Source of the DNA: Plantibacter flavus
Lineage (GTDB): Bacteria > Actinomycetota > Actinomycetes > Actinomycetales > Microbacteriaceae
Length of the DNA stretch: 64,000 nucleotides
Assembly (NCBI RefSeq): GCF_900177615.1
Contig: NZ_FXAP01000006.1
Location: forward strand, 124,001 to 188,000
Direction: 5' to 3'
Shown: piece by piece, positions 51,313 to 59,688 of the stretch
How positions within the stretch are numbered: the first letter of the stretch is position 1
Layout: each line of letters starts with the position of its first letter
Notes under the pieces: model-generated
Databases searched by the model: none
What the model was told of the DNA's origin: nothing
What the model saw: only the letters and a program-made list of their open reading frames with translations
Position numbers and translations under genes: made by a program

Positions 51313-52161
51313 GTGCACGGGCCCCAAATTCTCGCGAACTTTCTCTCCACGCCTGGCGATCCTGACATGTATGGAAACCGCTGGCAGTACAACTCGCGCT
51401 CCGATCGCCACTCCAAGGTCGGATGCTGGGGAGTTGCGTTCGATCTTCTGAACCAGTCCGCCGTCTTGCGGGACCACGCGAGGCGAGGTCTCGTGGTGCT
51501 TGGCGTCAACCACACGATGCGCGACTTTGAAACACATCGCGAGAAGGCGCTCGATCTCGTGGTCGCTCGACCCTCGGGCCCTGTGAGTCAGAAGGGACCC
51601 ACCTTCAAAGGGCTCGCGTCGAGCTACGGGATTCCGCTAACTTCCGCCGAACAAGGTCTCCTGGACAAACTTCCCGACATACGGGTCTCTAGCGTTGGGG
51701 CGGTACTCATCGCACTTGAAGCGAAGGCTGCGATGACCGCCCACCAGAAAGCGAGACCTCGACTCTACGACGAGTTGAATTCGTCTCATTTGTGTGTGCA
51801 TGGGGCCTCCAATCAGGCCCTGGCCATCGCGTATGTGCAGGTCAATGCAGCAGAGGTGTTCATGTCCTCGGTTTCAAACCCATTTTCCCTGAACGATATG
51901 CCCGCCAGGGTGACGCGTCACCGTCAGCCCAAGGACGTCGAAGGCATCCTCAGCAAGGTCGCTGAGCTGCCGCGGCGCAGTGGAACTTCAGGGGTCGGTT
52001 TCGACGGAATCGGCGTGACGGTGCTCAGCTTTGAGAATAGAGGCGGCCCGGTCGACGTAGTGGAGGCGGCGCCAGCGCCCCGGCCTGGCGACGCGTTCTA
52101 CTACGATGGGATGATCGTCAGGATGGCGCACGAGTACGACTCGCGCTTCCATTCTCTGTGA
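51313..52161 (+). CDS. putative type II restriction endonuclease (PD-(D/E)XK-like)
   Basis: 282 residues from GTG 51313, 34 bp after the methyltransferase. No named family recognised. A plausible PD-(D/E)XK core is REKALDLVVAR (Asp81) followed by SVGAVLIALEAKAAMTAHQK with Glu136-x-Lys138 and a helix after it. Later ELNSSHLCVHGASNQALAIA resembles the region after the core in several R.Eco-type nucleases. Its position beside Vsr and a C5 methyltransferase makes it the expected cutting partner. Confidence 0.65.
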   Translation: MHGPQILANFLSTPGDPDMYGNRWQYNSRSDRHSKVGCWGVAFDLLNQSAVLRDHARRGLVVLGVNHTMRDFETHREKALDLVVARPSGPVSQKGPTFKGLASSYGIPLTSAEQGLLDKLPDIRVSSVGAVLIALEAKAAMTAHQKARPRLYDELNSSHLCVHGASNQALAIAYVQVNAAEVFMSSVSNPFSLNDMPARVTRHRQPKDVEGILSKVAELPRRSGTSGVGFDGIGVTVLSFENRGGPVDVVEAAPAPRPGDAFYYDGMIVRMAHEYDSRFHSL

Positions 52162-52196
52162 TCGCGAAACGAACCGTTCGCCCCTACGATTGACAC

Positions 52197-53237
52197 ATGG
52201 CTGCACTAGAGGTTGCAAAGACGACTTACTCCATCGTGGACTTCCTTGAGTGGCAACGGCAAGGGTCTCTAGACCTGAATCCGTTCTACCAGCGGCGATC
52301 AGTGTGGAATCCACGGGTGAAGAGTTTGTTGATTGACTCGCTTCTGCGGGGGTACCCGCTACCGCTGGTGTTCCTGCACAACCGGCTCGACGTCGCGACT
52401 TCGAGAACGGTCCGGCAAGTTGTCGACGGGCAGCAGCGTCTGCGAACCATCCTCGCCTACCTTGACATCGACAGCCTCGCGAATGTCGATGAATGGGATC
52501 GCTTCACCGTTCTCCGCGCGCATAATCGCGAGTATGCCGGACTGTCGTTTCAGCAGCTCCCCGACGATGTGCAGACTCGAATCCTGCAAACGCCCCTGTC
52601 CGTCAACGTGCTCCCGTCTGACATCGACGACGTGACCGTTCTGACGATCTTCCAGCGGATGAACTCTACCGGGTTGAAACTAAATCCCCAAGAAATCAGG
52701 AATGCCACGTGGTTTGGTGAGTTCAAGGAAACCTCGTACTCCTTGGCATATCAGCAGAACCAACGCTGGGTGAATTGGGGGATATTCACCCGACAGGACG
52801 TTGCACAGATGAAGGAGGTGGAGTTGTCTGCTGACCTCCTGGGTTTTCTGATCAACGGAATATCCGCTCGGAGCAAGGCGTCGATTGATGGCCTCTACCG
52901 CAAGTTCGACGATGGCTTGCCGGACCGCGAAGCGCTCGTCCGCGATTTTGAAGCGACCTTCGACATTCTGGAGGGCGTCTACGGTGAAGCGGCGTCGCGT
53001 TCCTCCCTTCGCAGGTTCCGCACGACGGCCTGGTTCTACGTGGCATTTGCTGTTGCTTCCGGTCGTCTTGGGGCCTCTCCCTCCGCCGCTGATATCGTTC
53101 GGGGGATGGAACAAACTGAGCTTGACATCCGTAAGGCCGAGGCTGACGACGTCTTGATGAAGCCGCTTAGAGGAGCGACGGCGGATAAGACGAGTCGTAA
53201 AGCACGCGCTGATTACCTTCTGGCCCGGTCGAGCTAG
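52197..53237 (+). CDS. DUF262-family protein (ParB/GmrS-like)
   Basis: 346 residues. The DUF262 signatures are exact: NPFYQRRSVWNPRVKSLLID (Tyr31-Gln-Arg-Arg) and VVDGQQRLRTILAYLD (Asp77-Gly-Gln-Gln-Arg), then IFQRMNSTGLKLNPQEIRNA. This domain gives the NTP-dependent sensing half of GmrSD enzymes and recurs in many defence genes. Here the nuclease-type DUF1524 C-terminus is lacking, so it is a stand-alone DUF262 protein and probably works with the HEPN protein encoded 13 bp downstream. Confidence 0.9.
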   Translation: MAALEVAKTTYSIVDFLEWQRQGSLDLNPFYQRRSVWNPRVKSLLIDSLLRGYPLPLVFLHNRLDVATSRTVRQVVDGQQRLRTILAYLDIDSLANVDEWDRFTVLRAHNREYAGLSFQQLPDDVQTRILQTPLSVNVLPSDIDDVTVLTIFQRMNSTGLKLNPQEIRNATWFGEFKETSYSLAYQQNQRWVNWGIFTRQDVAQMKEVELSADLLGFLINGISARSKASIDGLYRKFDDGLPDREALVRDFEATFDILEGVYGEAASRSSLRRFRTTAWFYVAFAVASGRLGASPSAADIVRGMEQTELDIRKAEADDVLMKPLRGATADKTSRKARADYLLARSS

Positions 53238-53250
53238 AGAAGCGCTCGAA

Positions 53251-54075
53251 GTGGACGCTGGCGAAGGAATTCTGAAGCAGCTGGGTGATGCGATGCAGGA
53301 TCTGAAGCACACCATCACAGACGCTCAGAGTGCTGGAGTTTCAAGGGGCACGCTGGCTAATGTGGTCGAGCTCGCTACTCTTCGTACGCACTCGTTGTTG
53401 GAGACGTTCCTTCAAGAGCTCTTCTACCTATCGTTGCTCCGCGATCCCGCAATACCCGGCAATGGCCCAACCCTCGCTGTCAAGACGCGCGATGAAGCTG
53501 ACCTCTTGGTTCTCAGTGCCGGCGGGCGGCGGGAGAAGTTCCTCTCGTGGCTACCGCTGGGTCGCACGATTGAATTGGCCGACGTGTACCTCAAGGAGGG
53601 GAGCGTTTTCGATCGATTGAGGTTTCGAACGATTGAGCAGCGTGCGGCATCAGAGCTGGTGACGGTTCGCAATGCGATTGCCCACCCTAGCGACTACGCG
53701 CGACAAGAGTTTGAAAAGTTGGCCCAAGCTAAGTCTTACCCCGCTGGCCGCGCAGCTGACTATCTTCTAAGTACCAGGGGTGGGGTGCAGGAAGTGCTCC
53801 TGATGATGACTCAAGCTGAGGTGATAGCTGGTGGGTTGGTGGCGAAGAACGAGCTGATTGCCGCGACGCTGCTTGAGCCTGAGGCCCCATTTCCAGCCGA
53901 CAAGAAGGCGCCCCCGGGTACCTATGAGTGCGCTCGTTGCTCGGAACGTCGAACTTTGACGACCAAACGATCGCTGGGCCCGTGCTCAAACTGCGAACCG
54001 CTTACGCCTTGTCCTCACTGCTCGCGTGTACCCGCTGCGACCTCGAAGTGGACGCGTGTGACCCAGGCTGGGTAG
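53251..54075 (+). CDS. HEPN-domain protein with C-terminal zinc knuckles
   Basis: 274 residues from GTG 53251. The first 200 residues are a helical HEPN-like domain (RiboL-PSP/MAE_28990 group by look). The HEPN active motif R-x4-H is present in VTVRNAIAHPSDYA (Arg140, His145). The C-terminus has three CxxC pairs (Cys227/230, Cys245/248, Cys254/257), a zinc-ribbon arrangement. HEPN proteins are commonly RNases that act as toxins or abortive effectors. The 13-bp gap to DUF262 suggests a functional pair inside the restriction-modification operon. Confidence 0.8.
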   Translation: MDAGEGILKQLGDAMQDLKHTITDAQSAGVSRGTLANVVELATLRTHSLLETFLQELFYLSLLRDPAIPGNGPTLAVKTRDEADLLVLSAGGRREKFLSWLPLGRTIELADVYLKEGSVFDRLRFRTIEQRAASELVTVRNAIAHPSDYARQEFEKLAQAKSYPAGRAADYLLSTRGGVQEVLLMMTQAEVIAGGLVAKNELIAATLLEPEAPFPADKKAPPGTYECARCSERRTLTTKRSLGPCSNCEPLTPCPHCSRVPAATSKWTRVTQAG

Positions 54076-54503
54076 AACTGATGGGAATCTAATAAGTGGC
54101 GTTTCAAGGGCGAGCGAACCGGAGCGCAGTGAGCTCTGCCCGTGCAGAAATCCCACGCGCATCAAGACCGGCAGCGGCTCGCACGGTTGCCGAACTGATC
54201 GCGCCTACGGGCACGTCCCCGGTTCAACAAGGGTCGGGGCGTGTCGTGCCGCTTCGCTCGTTCAACGATTGGGGAGACCGGGGCGATCCATGGCCGATGG
54301 AGTCGTGGTATGTCTTTCTAGACAGGAAGTCAGCCCGTGCCTGAGAAGCAACCCCACCCTGCGATAGTTAGGCAAGGGGGCTGGGGCGACTATCGTGCTC
54401 TCCGGTCTAGATCCAAGAGGTATCGACACCGTGACCGAACGGTCTTCAGTCCAGCTCTGTGCGCGTCGGGTCCAGTGCGCGTAAGCGAAGGTTGTCGATG
54501 TCC
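54076..54503. other. gap without convincing gene (428 bp)
   Basis: The stretch follows the end of the defence operon. An 82-codon open frame from GTG 54096 exists, but codon choice and lack of a ribosome site do not support it. No terminator hairpin is obvious. Nothing else seen. Confidence 0.6.
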
Positions 54504-55211
54504 CTACCTGTTCTCCGTCACCCCGTCGACACCCGACGCCGAGCACGCGACCGACGCATACGCGCCAGTGGACGTCTGCTCGGCGACCACGTCGCCGTCG
54601 ACGGTGATCTTGCAGCTCACGGACCCGGTGTCCTCGGCGCCGTTGGTCGCGACGAGGGAGAACGCGGTGAAGTCGGTGTCGCTGCCGGCCTTGACGGTGA
54701 GCTCCTTGATGAACGGGAGCGCCTGGCCGGTGGACTGCTCGGTGCCGTTGGTGCCGGCCGTGTACGTGGAGTAGACGATGGAGGCGTCGGTGGCAGTACC
54801 GTTGACCTCGTAGACGACGGAGATCTCCTTGTTGGCGGCCTCGGAGGACTTCGCTTCGGCGGTCTTGACGGCGTCGCTGACGAGTCCGGCGAACCCGGCC
54901 GTGTACGTGATCGCGAGGATGATGCTCAGGACGATCGCGATGGCCGAGACGATCGTGCCGGCGACGGCGAAGCCCTTCTTCCGGTTCTTCAGGCACAGCG
55001 CGACGATGCCGAGCACGAGGCCGACGAGTCCGACGAACCCGGCGACGTAGTTCAGGATCGGGATGAACGCACCGATGAGCGCGAACCCTCCGACGATGAG
55101 TGCGGCGATGCCGAGTCCATTGCCGCGCTTGCCGGTCTTCACCGGAGCCGGGCCGGGCACCGGGAGCGGGTAGGGCTGGTTCTGGGCGGGCGGCTGGTTC
55201 GAAGTGGACAT
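54504..55211 (-). CDS. DUF4190 membrane protein with MmpS-like C-terminal domain
   Basis: 235 residues from ATG 55211. Proline/glutamine-rich N-terminus (1-35), then DUF4190 with two or three helices (GLGIAALIVGGFALIGAFIP, GFVGLVGLVLGIVALCLKNR, GFAVAGTIVSAIAIVLSIIL), then an external beta domain about residues 130-235 of the MmpS type (SVVYEVNGTATDASIVYST, SVSCKITVDGDVVAEQT). Common in Microbacteriaceae, high GC, so this looks like host DNA between island parts. Confidence 0.85.
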   Translation of the reverse strand: MSTSNQPPAQNQPYPLPVPGPAPVKTGKRGNGLGIAALIVGGFALIGAFIPILNYVAGFVGLVGLVLGIVALCLKNRKKGFAVAGTIVSAIAIVLSIILAITYTAGFAGLVSDAVKTAEAKSSEAANKEISVVYEVNGTATDASIVYSTYTAGTNGTEQSTGQALPFIKELTVKAGSDTDFTAFSLVATNGAEDTGSVSCKITVDGDVVAEQTSTGAYASVACSASGVDGVTENR

Positions 55212-55378
55212 GCGCGTGGTGCCTCTCTGCTGCGTTGGTTCCACCGTACCGAGGGCAGGCGCCGAGGGGCAGGGGTGGACGTCATGCGGGGAATGTGGCG
55301 TCCCATGCGACGCCTGGTGGCGTGGTGCCTGCCGAGCTGGAGTCTTTCGCCTGAATGAGCGCTTGCTAGGCTCGCCCC

Positions 55379-55930
55379 ATGAGCAGCGATGTCCCTCTCG
55401 TCCCGGGCGAAGACGCCTTCCCGCTCCACATCTTCGATGCCCTCGGCTTGGATCCGGTCGTGTTCAAGGACCGCATCGGTGGGTCGGTGATGGTGATCGA
55501 GAAGCGGCCTGAGAACGGGCCGGTGACGATCCTCACCTCCGGGGTGTCCCGGCTCGAGACCGACTCCGGCGAGCGGATCGAGCTCGCGGTGGAGGTCGTC
55601 GATGGCCAGCAGGGTGCCGCGATGGTCGCGCTGCGCATCGTGATCAACGAGATCGCGACCAACCGTCGGGTGCCACCGGTGCTCGCGCCCTGGCGCAACG
55701 GCACGCCGTTCCTCAACGGGACAGCCATCTCTGCACTACTGGTGACGCCATCGCGCTGGGGAGCGTCGTTCGACGAGATCCGGAACGAGGCCGGCCAGGT
55801 GGTCGGGCATGTGCGGACGCTGCGGCTGCTCACCGACGGCGAGGCCGCGGTCGCGGGGGAGCGTGGGTGGGGCGCGCTCGTTGCCGAGGTCGGATCGGTG
55901 GATGCGTTGCTGGATGTTGAGCGGACCTAG
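55379..55930 (+). CDS. suppressor-of-fused-like domain protein
   Basis: 183 residues. It resembles the bacterial SUFU-like proteins often used as immunity or structural partners (DAFPLHIFDALGL near the start, RIELAVEVVDGQQGAAMVAL, then PVLAPWRNGTPFLNGTAIS and ALLVTPSRWG). Assignment is by pattern only. A TAGGCT box lies six bases before the ATG, indicating leaderless translation. No toxin partner is visible nearby. Confidence 0.5.
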   Translation: MSSDVPLVPGEDAFPLHIFDALGLDPVVFKDRIGGSVMVIEKRPENGPVTILTSGVSRLETDSGERIELAVEVVDGQQGAAMVALRIVINEIATNRRVPPVLAPWRNGTPFLNGTAISALLVTPSRWGASFDEIRNEAGQVVGHVRTLRLLTDGEAAVAGERGWGALVAEVGSVDALLDVERT

Positions 55931-56552
55931 TTCGTCTGCTCGCACTATTGTCGCACCTGAATCAGCTTTGAAGGTTGCCCCAAGGTTGCTAAGGGGTTGG
56001 GAAAGCGCGCCCCGCTGAATCTAGGTAACATCGCCCTCGCAGATCCTCATGATGATCCGGCGGCGCGAGCAGGATGCCGAGATTAGGCTTTTGCCAATCA
56101 TGACGATCGCTATTGGGTGCACTTCTCAGGCCGCGAGATTGTCTCCTATGCAACGGTCGATTTAAGCCAATGAGCAATCAGTCAAATGTCGTCCTACACC
56201 GATCCTGCCCTTATGCACGCATCCCACCTGTGTGGACCGCTTCTGTTGGTTAGGGGCCGCGTAGTCAGTAGAGCGACGTTCACACCCCGATAGTCGTTAG
56301 TGGGGTGTCTCCGTAGCAAAGTGTGGTCTATTCTCTGCGCACTGTAGTCAAGAGCAGCGGCCGAGATGTCCTGGCGAAAACTCACTAGTACGGAAAGTGC
56401 AGCAGTCGAAGTTCTGCCTCGAGTAGATGCTCATGGGAACGACCATCTCGAAGTGCAGCCGAGTGCCGGGGCCCTAGTAAGTGCAACACCAAACAATCCG
56501 GCACGACAATCTCGGACTGAGAGGTGTCGCGTGGCTTCGGCAAACGAACCGC
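55931..56552. other. AT-richer intergenic stretch without gene (622 bp)
   Basis: Composition drops clearly below the genome average. I find no open frame with credible start and codon use, no tRNA remnant and no repeat family member. It may hold remnants of the event that brought in the NTPase pair, or a promoter-less junction. Confidence 0.6.
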
Positions 56553-58688
56553 TCAGCGAGCTTCCGAGCTCAGAGATCGCACGCGGGTCCACTTGATGAA
56601 GTCAATGAGAAAGGAGCGATAGGCGGAATCCTGCAGATCATTCGACAAAACGGTTGCGCCGTTGATGCCAGGTAACCGAAGCCGAAGTAGGATGCCCTCG
56701 CGATACACGTACTCTCGCTCTGACAAGAACTCGTGTACTTCCGCTGAGGCTCGATTTTTGCCGAGAATGGTCTCCATCTGCCCGGCAGGATAATGTAGGC
56801 CGCCGACCTCTAGTAGAGAACGTCTGACAAACCACTTCAGATACCGGCGTGTCGCCATCCCTGCCCAGTAGAGATCAGCGTCAGCGAACTCATCGACACT
56901 TGGTAATATGCGGTATGCCTGCCAAGGAAAGGCAGCGACAGGCACGGTCATCCGAAGCGAATCCGGTCCTGCACCCGAAACCCGACGTGTCGACCCCAGC
57001 AAGATATCGGTCCGAACTTCTGACGCCGAATCAACGCCTCCTCGCACTCGAACTTCAGTTGACTCCGTACTTAGCCGCGAGCAACGAATGATTACCTCTG
57101 GACCAATGACAAAGTCTTGCGCGCCGGACCCGACTACCACTCCTACATCCGGTGCGTCCATGATCGTCTGCGCAATGCCGCGAGAGAGGTACAGAGATTC
57201 CCCGTGCCGCATGTGAGAGGTCAGTGTGCGCACCGGCGAGCCGTTCTCGAGCAGAGTGCACTCAACCAGCGAAGCGTTGTCCTGCTCGTCGTGGACCTCG
57301 ATCTCAAGAACTGCCAATGGTTGAAATCCAGTTGCGTGCGAGTCTACGACCATAGAGATGACATCTATCGGGACGGCAGAGAGATGTACAACCTCGCTCA
57401 TGCAGAAGCGCGAGAAAATCGGAGAAGGCGTAACGCGCGGGTCTTGCCAGTAGTCTCGAACTCGTGATAGGGCAGCAAGATCCGAAGCGGCCAGGAGAGA
57501 TGCTACAGAATAGTCGCGGAACGCTGCACCAGCGAAACGCAGCAATGGATTCGGCTCGTCGGCGACGCGTTTCAAGAAAGGATGCTGCCCGAACCACTGC
57601 CACATACGGGGCATCAGTTCTTCTAGAATCCAAGAATCCTCGGCGTACTGCGACGTAGGTGGAGATATCTCTATGTCCTCTGGTGTGTCGCTGAGTAGCA
57701 ACAACAACTGTGCTTGTGGACTGTACGATGCTTCCCCGAATGCGCACTTTCGCTCATCGTCACCGCCGAAGTTCTGGCCAAACTTCTCGGCCTCGCGTAC
57801 CAAGATTGCTTCCAGTAGCTCGGCGAGCAGCTCCCAAACATGCGAGTTCGAGTTACCCTTCCGTATTTCACTCAGGCGTCGGAGGGGGTTGTTCTGATCT
57901 CGGTAGAAGGTGCCAAGTGCATCTAGTACGGGCGCGTAGCCCAGGAAGGACTGACTAGATGCCCATTCGCCATTGCCGACCGCAGGGCCCACTGCCCGGA
58001 AGAATTCAGTCAAGAAGTCGTTGAGCTCATCCGCCGCTACACCTCCTCTCTCCGTGTCGCTCGCCTTCGCTCGCACAAAATCTCGAGCCTGTCCTTCCGA
58101 AAAGAATGCCACTCTTGCGACTTGAGTACGAACGCCTAGTGCGGCGAGGATCCGGTCGGTTTCGTCCATGGTGTCTGGACGGCCGAGAATTATTGCGGCA
58201 GGGCCGGCGGCGTTGCTGGGGGCAATCAACCTCGCTAGATCCTCGAGAGAAGCTGCGTAGTTGCTCGCACCGGCTCGTGATAAGGCCTCGTCGGCCGCAT
58301 CCAAGATTAGAGTGGCCCTGCCCTCACGCAGGTCGTTGGTGACTTGGCTTAGTCCATTGGGACCGAAGTTCCGTACGAGTGCGCCCACGAAGAAGCTCGA
58401 TCCGACGCTGAAACGGGATAGATCCCAAACCAAGTTTCCGCTCCGAGCACCGAGTTGGTTGGCTAGCGAACTCTTCCCAACGGCAGCCGGAGCCGAAATT
58501 AGCAGGACGGATGCTTCAGAATCGAATTCCGCATGGTCTAGCTCGAAGTCAGGGGCTACAAACGGGGTCGAGCTTGAACTTGGTACGGTTATGTAGGGAC
58601 TGCCGGTCGGTTCGCGGCTCATATCAAAGCTCGAGGATCCGGTCCTCAGGCTGGCCAAGATACTCGAAAACGAGGTTCGGTTATTCAT
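56553..58688 (-). CDS. NACHT-like NTPase with long C-terminal region, defence candidate
   Basis: 711 residues. After a Ser-rich start, the NTPase has Walker A APAAVGKSS (residues 66-74) and a Walker B of NACHT design LILDAADEA (127-135; the family consensus is hhhhDGhDE), then PAAIILGRPD (about 163-172), resembling the sensor strand ending in RP of NACHT proteins. Residues 180-420 are helical; the final 290 form a mixed beta region (about 440-610) and a charged helical end. The start codon overlaps the stop of the partner gene by eight bases (ATGAATAA), so translation is coupled. Lower GC and mixed codons point to transfer. Likely a sensor/regulator of a membrane effector. Confidence 0.75.
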   Translation of the reverse strand: MNNRTSFSSILASLRTGSSSFDMSREPTGSPYITVPSSSSTPFVAPDFELDHAEFDSEASVLLISAPAAVGKSSLANQLGARSGNLVWDLSRFSVGSSFFVGALVRNFGPNGLSQVTNDLREGRATLILDAADEALSRAGASNYAASLEDLARLIAPSNAAGPAAIILGRPDTMDETDRILAALGVRTQVARVAFFSEGQARDFVRAKASDTERGGVAADELNDFLTEFFRAVGPAVGNGEWASSQSFLGYAPVLDALGTFYRDQNNPLRRLSEIRKGNSNSHVWELLAELLEAILVREAEKFGQNFGGDDERKCAFGEASYSPQAQLLLLLSDTPEDIEISPPTSQYAEDSWILEELMPRMWQWFGQHPFLKRVADEPNPLLRFAGAAFRDYSVASLLAASDLAALSRVRDYWQDPRVTPSPIFSRFCMSEVVHLSAVPIDVISMVVDSHATGFQPLAVLEIEVHDEQDNASLVECTLLENGSPVRTLTSHMRHGESLYLSRGIAQTIMDAPDVGVVVGSGAQDFVIGPEVIIRCSRLSTESTEVRVRGGVDSASEVRTDILLGSTRRVSGAGPDSLRMTVPVAAFPWQAYRILPSVDEFADADLYWAGMATRRYLKWFVRRSLLEVGGLHYPAGQMETILGKNRASAEVHEFLSEREYVYREGILLRLRLPGINGATVLSNDLQDSAYRSFLIDFIKWTRVRSLSSEAR

Positions 58689-59688
58689 TGAGTCTTCTCC
58701 TTTCTCTAGAGGTGAGTACGCGCGGAATGAGTAGCCAACCGCTCGCAGCCAGGAACGCGGCGACGATGATGCTGGCGATAGTTGATTGCATGGATTGGGT
58801 AGTCAATCCATTGAAACTCTCCGGCAAAATATTAGCGCCGAGAAACGCGAACCATAAGCCGGGCGCTAGCATGGCGGCTGCGAGTCTTGCGATCTGGCTA
58901 TCACGCGTGCGAAGCATATCGTCACGACGAGCTTCTTTGGCTATGCGAATTGCATTCTGCTCCTGAAGTACTAGGTTGGCCATACCAGACATGGACGTGA
59001 TTAGTGCATCGCAAGCTGTCACGGCCGAGGTTAGGTCGGCGAGCTCATCGACGGTGTCCAGTCCGCGTGCTCTGTAGTGAGCGATTGAACTGTGAAAGCG
59101 AGACCGGGTGTCTAGTAAGTATTCAAATGCCGTTCGACGGTGTGGAAAGTCTGCAATATTATCGGTGAACGCACGTCGTGCGGTCTCCGTGGCTTCGTCG
59201 ATTACCCGAGATACGTGAAGGGCGTTCAGCTGCCTCAATTCTCTGTGCACCGAGGCCACGAACGTGTGCCAGTCAGGTTCTGCGTATTGCTCCTGCGCAT
59301 TGCGAATCAATACGGAGATAAGTGACTCGTTAGTTGCGTGAATCAGCGATTTTGGCCAGCCGGACTTTAGGAGCCCGGTGCTGTAAACGGAGACTAAGCA
59401 AAGTCGCTTGTTTGACGTGATGTGAAGTAGTAGTACTTCTTGGCCGGACGCGCCGGTGAAGAATAAGAGAGGAAGGTCAGGATAAGAAATTGACTCCCCG
59501 GGTTCTTCGACCTGCTGCGTTAGTGTAGTAATTCGTGTGTCGCCGCGCAGTTGGTCGGTGGCTTCGGGGCTCAGGTCTATAACGAGCGCTTTGCTCGAAG
59601 CATCGCGGCTGAGTGTGCGGATGGCTGCGTCATCATCAACTCGCCTGAGGGGTCCGCGTGATATGACTACGGACTCCTGTGTAAGCAT
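58681..59688 (-). CDS. CorA-like two-helix membrane protein, putative effector
   Basis: 335 residues. Residues 1-135 form an alpha/beta domain without recognised family; 140-265 are long helices (ESLISVLIRNAQEQYAEPDW, then NLVLQEQNAIRIAKEARRDD); two membrane helices lie at about 268-288 and 302-322. The loop after the first helix reads GANILPE, closely parallel to the GMN...MPE loop of CorA magnesium channels, and the preceding helix matches CorA topology. The end is basic. First gene of the pair; the NTPase gene overlaps it by eight bases. Probable pore or membrane-perturbing effector; inference. Confidence 0.7.
   Translation of the reverse strand: MLTQESVVISRGPLRRVDDDAAIRTLSRDASSKALVIDLSPEATDQLRGDTRITTLTQQVEEPGESISYPDLPLLFFTGASGQEVLLLHITSNKRLCLVSVYSTGLLKSGWPKSLIHATNESLISVLIRNAQEQYAEPDWHTFVASVHRELRQLNALHVSRVIDEATETARRAFTDNIADFPHRRTAFEYLLDTRSRFHSSIAHYRARGLDTVDELADLTSAVTACDALITSMSGMANLVLQEQNAIRIAKEARRDDMLRTRDSQIARLAAAMLAPGLWFAFLGANILPESFNGLTTQSMQSTIASIIVAAFLAASGWLLIPRVLTSRERRRLNE

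Noticed and set aside
54096-54344. 82-codon frame after the HEPN gene
   Set aside because: No ribosome site, mixed codon use and no recognisable domain; kept only as a note.
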